A DNA stretch of 64,000 nt. It comes from Micromonospora sp. WMMD1082 (GTDB taxonomy: Bacteria > Actinomycetota > Actinomycetes > Mycobacteriales > Micromonosporaceae). A program made the translations under genes and the position numbers. Below the pieces are notes generated by a model. It saw only the letters and a program-made list of their open reading frames with translations, searched no databases and was not told the origin of the DNA. The stretch covers positions 3,241,001 to 3,305,000 of the forward strand of contig NZ_JARUBM010000002.1 in NCBI RefSeq assembly GCF_029626175.1. Direction: 5' to 3'. Below, in pieces: positions 25,479 to 33,676 of the stretch; the stretch's first letter is position 1; each line of letters begins with the position of its first letter.

Positions 25479-26441
25479 ATGCGCGTGCACGCACCCCCCG
25501 CCGGTACTGCCTACCACCGGATCACCCAGCGGATCCCGTGGTGGCGGACGCTACTGACCCTGATCGCGGTGCTGATCAGCACTCAGGTCGCGGTGTACCC
25601 CGCCAGGCTGCTGCGTCAACACCTGCCGCTGGACCTGCCGATCCTCGGTGGTTTCACTCCGCTGATCATGTCGTTCCTCGCTACCGCCAGCATCCTGCCG
25701 GTGGCGCTACTCATCGTCCGCTGGGGTGAGGCCCGCCGAGTGGGTACGCTGTGCAGCGTCACGGGCCGCCTACGCTGGCCATGGTTGCTGCTCTGCACCG
25801 GCATCGCGGTGGTCTGCGCCGGCGCCGCGATGCTCGCCATCATCGCGCCTACGGCGCTGGCGGTCGCCGATGGACGGCTGGACCTTCAGGTGGTGCTGCC
25901 CATACTCGCAGTGCCCGATGACCTTGCTGCCCGTCTCATCATCATCGGGCCGATTCTGCTCTTGCCCATCATCGGCCAGGCCGCGGCGGAAGAGTTCGTC
26001 ACCCGTGGTGCTGTCCTGCAGGCCGTCGGACGGATCACCCGCTCACCCTGGCCGGCCATCGCCGTTCAAGCCGCGGTCTTCACCGCGCTGCACGGCAGCA
26101 AAGTCGGTTTCCACCCGCGCACCGTGCAGATGCTGTGCTTTGGCCTTGCCCTCGGCTGGATCACCGTCCGCACCGGCGGCATCGAGGCCGCCTGCGCCTT
26201 CCACACCGCCTTCAACGTCCTGGACGTGCTGGCCTGGGACCTCCTCGGCATGAGGACCATCGTCACCGGACCCTGGACCAGGCCCGTCATCATCGGCACC
26301 GCGATCGCCGTCTACGTGCTGATCGTGCGCGTCGTAGCCCGCGGACAGGTCCTCACCACCACGCCAGCGGCCACGAGCGCCGCCCCCACCACACCGGCCA
26401 CACAGCGAGGCGAGGACGAGACGGCCGGGAGCCCGACGTGA
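25479..26441 (+). CDS. CPBP (CAAX-type) membrane protease (copy 2, intact)
   Basis: A 320-residue polytopic membrane protein, ATG at 25479 with GAAGGA ten bases upstream. After the shared N-terminus (TAYHRITQRIPWWRTLLTL) there are about eight hydrophobic spans. The three CPBP motifs are present: GQAAAEEFVTRG (catalytic Glu pair), VFTALHGSKVGFH (His) and the C-terminal AFHTAFNVLDVL (His and Asn). The family performs intramembrane proteolysis, for example prenyl-protein processing or peptide maturation/immunity. Its stop overlaps the protease fragment that follows (GTGA). Confidence 0.88.
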   Translation: MRVHAPPAGTAYHRITQRIPWWRTLLTLIAVLISTQVAVYPARLLRQHLPLDLPILGGFTPLIMSFLATASILPVALLIVRWGEARRVGTLCSVTGRLRWPWLLLCTGIAVVCAGAAMLAIIAPTALAVADGRLDLQVVLPILAVPDDLAARLIIIGPILLLPIIGQAAAEEFVTRGAVLQAVGRITRSPWPAIAVQAAVFTALHGSKVGFHPRTVQMLCFGLALGWITVRTGGIEAACAFHTAFNVLDVLAWDLLGMRTIVTGPWTRPVIIGTAIAVYVLIVRVVARGQVLTTTPAATSAAPTTPATQRGEDETAGSPT

Positions 26442-26710
26442 CTCGCCTCCGCACCGCCGTGCACCCTGGCAACCAGCGACGCGGCCACGACAGCACGCTG
26501 GTGGCCCACCACCAGTACCTCGGCAGCATCGGCCTGTTACCACGGTCGATCATCGTGGCGGTCACGCTGGCCGGCGTCCTCGCCGGCATGACTGCCCCCG
26601 CCGACGCGGTCGCCGGCGGATGGGCCGCCACGCCGCACGACGGTGTGGCCTCCGTTCAGATCCTGCACCCCGAACTCGGCATCGCGCTGTGCGGCGGTGA
26701 CCTGGTCCGC
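26438..26710 (+). pseudogene. N-terminal fragment of a secreted trypsin-like protease
   Basis: From GTG 26438 the frame encodes a signal-like stretch (RSIIVAVTLAGVLAGMTAPA). The sequence AVAGGWAATPHDGVASVQIL and LCGGDLV then match the start of mature S1-family serine proteases (activation-site VxGG, and CGG before the catalytic His). The homology stops abruptly at about 26712, before any catalytic residue, where a CPBP fragment begins in another frame. It is a truncated, chimeric leftover. Confidence 0.6.
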
Positions 26711-26723
26711 GGGGGATCCTCGT

Positions 26724-26813
26724 CTGTTACCGCCCGCCGGTACCGCATACCACCGGATCACTCGGCGGATTCTCTGGTGGCGGACGCTGTTGACCCTGAT
26801 CGCGGTGCTGAAG
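26724..26813 (+). pseudogene. CPBP protease N-terminal fragment (copy 3)
   Basis: Thirty codons read LLPPAGTAYHRITRRILWW and RTLLTLIAVLK, the N-terminus of the two larger CPBP genes, and then similarity ends at about 26813. The DNA resembles copy 2 at 25497-25576 closely. It is joined on the left to the protease fragment and on the right to the M48 gene's leader, so both ends are recombination junctions. Confidence 0.75.
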
Positions 26814-26850
26814 TGCGACAGGAAATTCGACGTGATTGGAGAATGTTGAA

Positions 26851-28266
26851 TTGGGGTTGAAGCGTAGGCCCGCCGGGCGGCGGATGGCTGTTCTTGCTTG
26901 TGTGTCGGCTGCGGCGTTGGCGTCGGCGGTGCTCGTCGCGCCGTCTCCGTACGCGGCTGCCGGTTACGGGCTTGTGGTGCTGGTGGTGGCTTTTGCCGTG
27001 GGAGTCGCGACGTTGACCCCTCGGGTAGGGCTGCCGGTGTCGAGGCAGGACCGGGCAGCGGCAGTGAGTTTGGTGGACACCTGGCAGGGCAGGACCACGG
27101 CGCTGCATCAGGAGTTGCGCCGTTGCCGCGAGTGGGCTCTCCTGCCGGTGGGTGTGCTGGTGCTGCTGGGACTGACGCCGCTAGGGCCGGCTCTTATCCG
27201 ACCACTGGGCGATTCGCCTACGGCGCAACTTGTCTCGGGCTTCCTCGTGCTCAACTTCATTCTCGTCATCGTCGGGTTACCGCACGAAATTGCGAAGCAG
27301 CGGCTCCTCGTCCGTTACCGCTTCTCCGGGCAGGGGTGGCCGGATTGGATCAGCACCACCGCCCGGAAATGCCTTTTCGATGTGACTGGCCTCGGACTGG
27401 TCCTGGGGGTCTGGTATGCCGCTGTCGCTCTCACGCCGGACTGGTGGTGGTTATGGGCGTTCGTGGGAACGACGATCATGTCGATTGCGGTCAGGTTTTT
27501 CTTTTCTTGGCGGTTGCCACGGCTGACGAAGGCCACGCCTCTCGCGCACGGCGAGTTGCGTGAGCGTCTGTTCAGACTGGCTGAGCAGAACGGCGTCAAC
27601 GTCACTGAGGTGTATGTCACGCGCACCTATTGGCCAAAAGGACTGCAGGCTGAGGTGATCGGATACGGCCCGTGGCGGATCGTGCTCGCGGACACTCTGC
27701 TGCGCCAGGCCGCCGCAACGCGTTCGGCGAGCACGACGGTCCGCGGTGCCGACGACCAGATCGCCGCGGTGGTCGTCCACGAGCTGGCGCACGCCAGGCA
27801 CCAGGACGCCAGCTCGCATCACGTCCTCATGGGGCTGAGGGTCGGCATCGCGTTGTGCGGCATCTACCTGCTCAGTGGTTGGGCGTGGCTGCTGAGCTTG
27901 TCTGGTGTGGAGTCTGCCACCGACCCCGACGCGCTGGGGCTACTGTTCCTGTTGTTCCTCGCTGGCGCGCAAGGGCTGAACCCGGTGCTGGCGTGGGTAT
28001 GGCGACGCAGGGAGGCGTACGCCGACTGGTATGCGCTCACCGTGACCGATGATCCCGAATCGCTGGAGCAGTACTGGCGAGAGACAGCGCGGGTAAGCCA
28101 GGCCGACCCCAACCCACCCCGAATCGAGCGGCTCTTCGCACATGATCCCCCGGTCGTCGACCGGATCGCGGCGATCACCGCGTATGTCAGGAGCCAAAGC
28201 CAGGCCAGTGAGGCCGCGGGCCCGCGTACGCCCGCGCCAGCCGATGTCGAGCGGGAACCGGCGTGA
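26851..28266 (+). CDS. M48-family membrane metalloprotease
   Basis: About 471 residues. The catalytic zinc site is VVVHELAHARHQD (HExxH), with a downstream Glu in REAYADWYALT as the likely third ligand. There are about six hydrophobic spans: two near the N-terminus, three in the middle (residues ~90-210) and two flanking the active site. M48 proteases such as HtpX/Ste24 degrade or process membrane proteins and prenylated peptides. I favour TTG 26851, nine bases after GGAG, but TTG 26836 or ATG 26884 are possible. Its stop overlaps the TPR gene (GTGA), so the pair is coupled. Confidence 0.82.
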   Translation: MGLKRRPAGRRMAVLACVSAAALASAVLVAPSPYAAAGYGLVVLVVAFAVGVATLTPRVGLPVSRQDRAAAVSLVDTWQGRTTALHQELRRCREWALLPVGVLVLLGLTPLGPALIRPLGDSPTAQLVSGFLVLNFILVIVGLPHEIAKQRLLVRYRFSGQGWPDWISTTARKCLFDVTGLGLVLGVWYAAVALTPDWWWLWAFVGTTIMSIAVRFFFSWRLPRLTKATPLAHGELRERLFRLAEQNGVNVTEVYVTRTYWPKGLQAEVIGYGPWRIVLADTLLRQAAATRSASTTVRGADDQIAAVVVHELAHARHQDASSHHVLMGLRVGIALCGIYLLSGWAWLLSLSGVESATDPDALGLLFLLFLAGAQGLNPVLAWVWRRREAYADWYALTVTDDPESLEQYWRETARVSQADPNPPRIERLFAHDPPVVDRIAAITAYVRSQSQASEAAGPRTPAPADVEREPA

Positions 28267-29354
28267 CCCCGCGACACGAACCGGGCGGCGTTCGGGTCGC
28301 CGTGGCACCGCATGTGCCCGCCGCCGATCCGCCGCGAGTCACCCCAGACGCACGTGCTCGCGACCGGGTGGTCGGAGTGGTCGATGCCCGCACCGCCGCG
28401 ACCGTCCACGCACCTCGCGAACCTCTCCCACCCGCGTCCGAGCGCCCTGACTGTCTCGCCGCTACCGCTGCGGGCGCGGACACCGAACGCGGCACCGCCA
28501 TCACCGACCGGCAATCCACCCAACCGCACGAGCACCGCGCCGTGCCAGCCGCGCCTCAGGATGACGGCCCGGGCGCGGCACGGATCGCACGTGCGGTCGA
28601 ACGGGCGGAAGAGCTGGTCGCGGTGGGTGACCTGCCGAGGGCCGCCGGGTGCCTGCGGTCTGTCCTCGCCAACATGGACCGCGCCGCCGTGTCGTCCGCG
28701 GCGGTCGACGCGGCCGTCCTCTACGCCCATGTCCTCACCAGCGCGGGACATCCTGAGGTCGGACTGGCGTGGGCGAGATGGGCACGGCCCCGGCACGGGC
28801 GTGGACCGGACGACCCGGTGGCGGTGCGGATCCTAGGCGTCCTCGCGGCGTCTCTGCACGCGACGGGTCAGCTCCGGGCCGCCGCCGCTCACTACCGGGA
28901 CCTGACCGCGGCGCTCACCCGCCTGGACGGGCCTGACGCGCCGCGTACGCTGGCGGCCCGCGCGGACCTCGCGGTGGTGCTGCACGCCAGCGGCGACTGC
29001 GACACAGCCCATGCCGAGCTCGGCGCGGTGCTGCAGGAACAGCAGAGCGGCCCGGATCACCTCATGGTCAAGCTGCTCACGCGGCGGGCCTGCATGTACC
29101 GAGACTGCCTCGATGCCCGCGCCGCGCAGTGTTTCCTACAGGCGGTAGCCCGCGCCCGCGCCGTGGGCCTCGCCGAGCAGGTGCGCGCCGCCGCCGCACG
29201 CGCGCCCTGCGACCGGCACCGGAGGGTCTGCACCCACCGCCGCCCTCGCCCCACCGGCCAGCCGCCCGCGCCGAGCCAACACCCCGAAAGCCTGGAGGCC
29301 CGCCGCGCGGGTCAGCCCACGCCAGCGGCACGCTCGCCCTGGGAGGCGCCGTGA
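28263..29354 (+). CDS. TPR protein without zinc ribbon
   Basis: A 363-residue protein. The first ~95 residues are low-complexity and uninformative. Residues ~100-310 are helical repeats (AVERAEELVAVGDLPRAAG, SAGHPEVGLAWARWARP, GQLRAAAAHYRDLTAALTRL, RTLAARADLAVVLHASG) like the zinc-ribbon-TPR proteins at 23.4 and 31.7 kb, but the Cys cluster is absent. The tail from ~325 is Pro/Arg-rich. It is coupled to the M48 protease by a GTGA overlap and probably interacts with it or with DNA-binding partners. Confidence 0.6.
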   Translation: MTPRHEPGGVRVAVAPHVPAADPPRVTPDARARDRVVGVVDARTAATVHAPREPLPPASERPDCLAATAAGADTERGTAITDRQSTQPHEHRAVPAAPQDDGPGAARIARAVERAEELVAVGDLPRAAGCLRSVLANMDRAAVSSAAVDAAVLYAHVLTSAGHPEVGLAWARWARPRHGRGPDDPVAVRILGVLAASLHATGQLRAAAAHYRDLTAALTRLDGPDAPRTLAARADLAVVLHASGDCDTAHAELGAVLQEQQSGPDHLMVKLLTRRACMYRDCLDARAAQCFLQAVARARAVGLAEQVRAAAARAPCDRHRRVCTHRRPRPTGQPPAPSQHPESLEARRAGQPTPAARSPWEAP

Positions 29355-29751
29355 ACCAGCCACCGTCGTCTCGGACGTGTGCCGGCGGCCTGCGGGGACG
29401 CCGCTTCCGATGTGCGGGGCCGGCGGTGAGGACCGTCCACCGCCTCGCCGGCGACGCGACACGCCCCCGCGCCCGGAATAGGCCCGGGCGCGTCCGGGGC
29501 GGGCTCGCGTGACGGGCACGCCGCCCACAACCCACTCTTCTTCCGCGCACCCCTTTCGAGGAGACCTTCGATGATCGCCGCAGCACGGCGCTACCAGATC
29601 CGCAGCAGGTGATGGACATCGGCGCGGGCGCGGGTTCCATCACCCGAGCCACCAGCGACCGGAACCCGCCGGTGACGGCCGCACACCGCCTCGCCACCGA
29701 CCCGCCGGCCACGGCCCCGCCGGCCGGCCGCCCGCGCCGAGCCAACACCCC
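29261..29751 (+). repeat. 25-bp direct repeat flanking a methyltransferase remnant
   Basis: A perfect 25-bp sequence ending CCGAGCCAACACCCC occurs at 29261-29285 (inside the TPR gene's end) and again at 29727-29751 (just before methyltransferase 2). The copies are 466 bases apart. The interval holds the methyltransferase remnant and no intact gene. The arrangement fits a duplication followed by deletion. Confidence 0.7.
29571..29655 (+). pseudogene. Fragment of a methyltransferase gene
   Basis: After a GAGGAG site, ATG 29571 encodes MIAAARRYQIRSR, matching the start of methyltransferase 2 (MIAAPSHYRFRS). The sequence then jumps to the motif I region, VMDIGAGAGSITRA, in another frame and ends. 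An internal deletion of ~80 bases and a 3' truncation are evident compared with 29772-29925. Confidence 0.75.
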
Positions 29752-29771
29752 ACCTCTCCGGGAGGCTTTTG

Positions 29772-30542
29772 ATGATCGCCGCACCGTCGCACTACCGGTT
29801 TCGTAGCGACGAGCTGATGCAGCTGGTGTACGACCCGTTCACGTGTCGCGACTTGTCGCGTGTGGGTGTCTGGCCGGGTCAGCGGGTGATGGACATCGGT
29901 GCCGGCGCGGGTTCGATCACCCGGTTCCTCGCCGAGCGGGTCGGCGTCACCGGCAGGGTGATCGCGGTCGACGACACCCGTCTGCTCGATACCACCGACA
30001 TCGTCGATGTGCATCAGCGTGATCTGCGGGCGGGTCTGGGTCTGCCGATCATGCCCGGCACGGTGGACCTTGTCCATGCCCGCAACGCGTGGGCGCATCT
30101 GCCGAACCCGGTCCGTGTCGTCGACGAGGCGATCACACTGTTGCGTCCTGGTGGGTGGCTGGTGCTCGGTGACATTATCCACGGCCGCGTCCTGGTTCAC
30201 CGGGCGCCGTCAGACGCCGACCTGATCGTCCAGGTCATTCACGCCATTCTCGCCACTGTCGCCGATGGTGGCGTCGACCTGCGCTGGGGTGAGAAGGCTC
30301 TCGCGGTGCTCCTGGACGCTGGTATGCGGAATGTCTACGGCCGTAGCCGTGCTGAGACGTGGAGCGGCGGCGGCCCGGGCTGCCTGCTGATGGCCGCACA
30401 TGCCGCTGCGCTGCGCGACCAGCTTCTGCGAGACGACCTCACCGCCGGTGACCTCAAGCAGTTCGGGGAGCTGATGGTCGACCCCGGCGTCGTCGTCGAG
30501 GGCTACCGCTTCGCCTCCACCATCGCCCAGAGGCCGCAGTGA
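29772..30542 (+). CDS. Class I SAM-dependent methyltransferase (paralogue 2)
   Basis: A 256-residue protein. ATG 29772 follows GGGAGG at six bases. Motif I is RVMDIGAGAGSITRFLA; later DDTRLLDTTDIVDVHQRDL, VDLVHARNAWAHLPNP and LLRPGGWLVLGDI. It parallels paralogue 1 at 20.4 kb in length and in the C-terminal WSGGGPGCLLMA segment. A small-molecule methyltransferase is likely; the substrate is unknown. Confidence 0.87.
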   Translation: MIAAPSHYRFRSDELMQLVYDPFTCRDLSRVGVWPGQRVMDIGAGAGSITRFLAERVGVTGRVIAVDDTRLLDTTDIVDVHQRDLRAGLGLPIMPGTVDLVHARNAWAHLPNPVRVVDEAITLLRPGGWLVLGDIIHGRVLVHRAPSDADLIVQVIHAILATVADGGVDLRWGEKALAVLLDAGMRNVYGRSRAETWSGGGPGCLLMAAHAAALRDQLLRDDLTAGDLKQFGELMVDPGVVVEGYRFASTIAQRPQ

Positions 30543-30663
30543 CGTCGGGCGGCCCGCAGTGGCAGCGGCAGCCTGACCGGTCGCCCAGGCAGCGGCCGGT
30601 GACGACTCATCCCGCTGTTCCCGTCGTCGCCGGGCATCTCCTACGGCACACCCGAGGACGATC

Positions 30664-31101
30664 ATGCACAGCACTGTCACCGACAACCTCGCAGCGCCGG
30701 TGTCGCGCAGGCGACCGGCCGCCACCTCCGGCACCGACCTGGCGGCGGGCACGGTGCCGCCCGGCGTGCTCCCGGCGTACGCGGGCGCGGCGGCCCGCAT
30801 GCCGGTCATCCGCTGCGCGGGCAGCGGTACGCCTAGGGCGGTCGTGGTGCGCCAGTCGTCGTACGGGCCGTTGGGCACGGGGCATTGGCCATCGTGCCGG
30901 CCGCCGTGGGAGGCCGCGGTGAGCACTGCGCTGGGTCGTGTGTCGGCAGGGTGGCAGGGAGGGTGCCTCTACGCGCGGTCCGGGCAGCCATCGGCGTCCC
31001 CGAGCCGCAGAAGGCCCGCCGCCGATCCGCGGCGGAGCATCCCGGACGCAGCCGATTCCGACGAGGTGGTCGGGGTGGTCAACGGTGAGGAGGGGCCGTG
31101 A
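30664..31101 (+). CDS. Hypothetical ORF between methyltransferase and GNAT
   Basis: A 145-residue frame starting at ATG 30664 and ending with a GTGA overlap to the GNAT gene. It has a possible disordered N-terminus (VSRRRPAATSGTDLAAG) and no recognisable domain. The overlap argues for translation, but composition suggests decay. In the first module the equivalent place holds the CPBP gene, so this may be a remnant of something lost. Confidence 0.3.
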   Translation: MHSTVTDNLAAPVSRRRPAATSGTDLAAGTVPPGVLPAYAGAAARMPVIRCAGSGTPRAVVVRQSSYGPLGTGHWPSCRPPWEAAVSTALGRVSAGWQGGCLYARSGQPSASPSRRRPAADPRRSIPDAADSDEVVGVVNGEEGP

Positions 31102-31742
31102 GCCGGATCCGGGCCGCCCGGTGGGCGGAGCATGCGGCCGTGACGGCGGTGATTGCTGACGCGCTGCTTCCCAGCGCGTTGGTCGAGTGGCTGGTGCCCG
31201 AGGCGACGCAGCGCGGCCGTGTGGTGGCCGATGTGGCCGCGATCTGGGTCGAGCACGCGTTCGTGCACGGCGAGGTGTATCTGGCCGACGGCACCGAGGG
31301 TGTGGCCGCTGTCGTGGTGCGTCTGCACCGGTACCGGGCGATACCACCACCGGAGATGGACGGCGGTCGTGTCGTCGACGCCGCTGATGAGCACGCGGCC
31401 CACGTCGCGTTGGTGGATGCCCTCATCCTGAGTCACCGTCCCACCGAGCCGCACCATCACGTGGTGTGTCTGGCCGTACGTCCGTCGGCCCAGGGCGTCG
31501 AATGGGGTCGGGCGTTGCTCGATCACGTGTGTCGCCGGATGGACAGCGTCGAGGCGCCGTCGTGGACCGTTGTCCTGCCAGGCGGGCGGGACCTGTTCGC
31601 CAGCGCCGGCTACACCGCCGGACGTCAGTTCACGGTGCCCGGCGGGCAGACGCTGTGCCCGATGCGGGCTGCCAGCGGGGCCGGCGGTGACGCGCGTTCC
31701 GCTGCCGAGACGGCCGGCAACCGCGGACGGATGTCGCCGTGA
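31098..31742 (+). CDS. GNAT-family acetyltransferase (paralogue 3, intact)
   Basis: A 214-residue protein, GTG start overlapping the preceding stop. It has the full layout of this GNAT group: IRAARWAEHAAVTAVIADAL, ALVEWLVPEATQRGRVVADV, then EPHHHVVCLAVRPSAQGVEW (acetyl-CoA loop region), GRALLDHVCRRM, and the C-terminal GGRDLFASAGYTAGRQFTVP. It is followed without gap (GTGA) by the zinc-ribbon-TPR gene, the same order as in the first module. The acceptor amine is unknown. Confidence 0.75.
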   Translation: MSRIRAARWAEHAAVTAVIADALLPSALVEWLVPEATQRGRVVADVAAIWVEHAFVHGEVYLADGTEGVAAVVVRLHRYRAIPPPEMDGGRVVDAADEHAAHVALVDALILSHRPTEPHHHVVCLAVRPSAQGVEWGRALLDHVCRRMDSVEAPSWTVVLPGGRDLFASAGYTAGRQFTVPGGQTLCPMRAASGAGGDARSAAETAGNRGRMSP

Positions 31743-32614
31743 CACCCCCGACCACCCTAGACATTCGCGGTATCGAGGGGTATCTGCCGGACGGGCTGCT
31801 GCACTGCGCATTGCGCCGGCAACCCATGACCCGCACCGACCACCCGACCGTCTTGGGCTACCAGTGCCGGCCCGGCTGCCGCCGCAAGTCCCTGAACGGT
31901 CTCCAGATCACCGGCATCGTCGGACGGGAGATCCTGCGGCAGGCGCCCCGGCTCCTGCCGCCGGGCACGGACCCGTACCAGGCCGCCACCCATGCCAGCC
32001 GGGTCCTGGCCGCCGTCACCGTCGGGCCGACCGCCGCCACGCCCCGGTTCACCTGGCGCACCGCACCCGCCTCGCCCGCGACGGGCCACGTCCGTCGTCT
32101 CGCCACGGCTCGCCGCGTCGTGTCCGGCAACCCTCACCAGGCGGTGCGTCTGCTGCGTCTCGTCCTGGCCGGTGTCGACCCCGCCGCGCCGGCACCCGAC
32201 GACACCCACGCACAGGCCGCCGCACACCGCGTCGTCGGGCAGTACCAGCAAGCCCTGCACCGCTACGGGCGACTCGCCGAGCACCTGGTCGTCACGGACG
32301 GGCCGCAGGGTCACCGCACCCTGGCCACCCGCGCCAGCATCGCGCTGATGCTGCACCGCCTCGGCCACTGCCAGACAGCCCACGCCCTGCACGCCGACAC
32401 CTCCACCCACCGCGCCGTGCATCGCGACCGTCGGCCGGCGACGACCGCGATGAGGCTGCACCTGGCCCGGATCCGCCGTGACTGCACCACCAAGGGACAC
32501 GACTACTGCTACACCGGCGTGCCGGCCGGCGTCGGGCGACCGGTCGGCGCGAACACATCCCCATCGCGTCTGCGGCCCGCTCATTCCGACACCAACGCGA
32601 GCCGGCATGGATAA
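31739..32614 (+). CDS. Zinc-ribbon/TPR protein (paralogue 2)
   Basis: A 291-residue protein parallel to that at 23.4 kb: YLPDGLLHCALRRQPMTRTD, then YQCRPGCRRKSLNGL and TGIVGREILRQAPRLL. One Cys of the first pair is replaced (HCALRR instead of HCGRC), so zinc binding may be weakened. TPR-like repeats follow (GQYQQALHRYGRLAEHLVV, HRTLATRASIALMLHRLG). The GTG start overlaps the GNAT stop. It closes the second module. Confidence 0.6.
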   Translation: MTPPTTLDIRGIEGYLPDGLLHCALRRQPMTRTDHPTVLGYQCRPGCRRKSLNGLQITGIVGREILRQAPRLLPPGTDPYQAATHASRVLAAVTVGPTAATPRFTWRTAPASPATGHVRRLATARRVVSGNPHQAVRLLRLVLAGVDPAAPAPDDTHAQAAAHRVVGQYQQALHRYGRLAEHLVVTDGPQGHRTLATRASIALMLHRLGHCQTAHALHADTSTHRAVHRDRRPATTAMRLHLARIRRDCTTKGHDYCYTGVPAGVGRPVGANTSPSRLRPAHSDTNASRHG

Positions 32615-32821
32615 CCCGCCACGTCGACCTCTTCAACGGGGGCGATCGCCGCCACCGGGCCCGCGGGCGGTCACCGGATACGCCGCCATCCGATATGGGC
32701 GGGGAGATCACCAGCCACGTGTCGGTCGCTGTGTCGGCCCTCACCTATCTCGATAGGACGGCCGGCGAACAGCGCACACCGTAGGGAACCCACGAAGAGA
32801 TCGAACGAGGAGGAGATCGTT

Positions 32822-33676
32822 ATGCTGATCACAGTTGTCGGGCAGAATATTCAGCACGGGGGATTCACCGACAAGGACGGGAAATGGGAAGACCGGTGGC
32901 CGTTGCTGCGGGAGCGGCTCGCTGCCGCAGAACCGGACGTGCTGGTCCTCAACGAAACGCGGGGCTGGACGACGGGCGATCATTGGCGGGTCGGTCGGGC
33001 GATGAGGGATCTCGACATGTACGCTGTCCCGCCGCCGCCGCGTACCGTGGAAGACAACGGGTCGCTGATCTTGGCCCGGTGGGACACCATGGGTCCGTTG
33101 CGCTACACCAACCACGACTTCTCCGGGCACACGGTAAACGGCTTTACCACCGTGAGTTTCGACGTAGAGGGTTTGGAACAGCCGATTACGTTCGTTGGGT
33201 TGCATCTGACCCCGTACAGTGCCACGGCCGCCCTCGCGGAGGCTGAGCTGGTCGTCACCCGCGGCTACCAAAACGGATCGCTCGTCGTCGCCCTTGGCGA
33301 CGTGAATTTTGCGCCAGCTGACGGCCCGGAGCCGGACTACTCGAAGATGCGTGTCTACAACAAAGCCTCACGGACCCTGCCCTCTGAGAACGGGACCGGC
33401 CTACGGCCCAACCGTGACATCGCGAAAGCCATCGAGCGACGTGGCTTCATCGACGTCGCCCTGCACCTGGCGAGGAAGACCGGCGATGAGAGTCTGCTGG
33501 AACACACCGCGTCGGATGACCGGATCGACCTGACCTTGGTTTCCGAACCGATGGCCGACGCCGTAAAGGAATACGCGCGGCTCGGCACGCCGGCACGCGC
33601 CAGCGACCACGACGGCACTCGTACCGTGATCGACACCGACGACATCGACCGCAGCAAGATGTTCGACTACCAATGA
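32822..33676 (+). CDS. Endonuclease/exonuclease/phosphatase (EEP) family protein 1
   Basis: A 284-residue protein, ATG after GAGGAGGAG. EEP catalytic positions can be followed: Asn in VVGQNIQHGG, Glu in VLNETRGW, His in FVGLHLTPY, Asp/Asn in VALGDVNFAP and the terminal SDH in ARASDHDGTR. The family includes DNase I-like nucleases, inositol-phosphate phosphatases and sphingomyelinases; no signal peptide is seen, so a cytoplasmic nuclease or phosphoesterase is likely. It is the first of three tandem, divergent paralogues. Confidence 0.85.
   Translation: MLITVVGQNIQHGGFTDKDGKWEDRWPLLRERLAAAEPDVLVLNETRGWTTGDHWRVGRAMRDLDMYAVPPPPRTVEDNGSLILARWDTMGPLRYTNHDFSGHTVNGFTTVSFDVEGLEQPITFVGLHLTPYSATAALAEAELVVTRGYQNGSLVVALGDVNFAPADGPEPDYSKMRVYNKASRTLPSENGTGLRPNRDIAKAIERRGFIDVALHLARKTGDESLLEHTASDDRIDLTLVSEPMADAVKEYARLGTPARASDHDGTRTVIDTDDIDRSKMFDYQ

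Noticed and set aside
29077..29784. A 235-residue minus-strand frame opposite the TPR end and methyltransferase fragment
   Set aside because: Arg/Gly/Ala-rich and antisense to sequence with recognisable homology; no start context.
21957..32614. The protease/GNAT/methyltransferase modules considered as a lanthipeptide or other RiPP cluster
   Set aside because: No LanB/C/M, radical-SAM, YcaO or lasso genes and no credible precursor peptide were seen, so the label would be unsupported.
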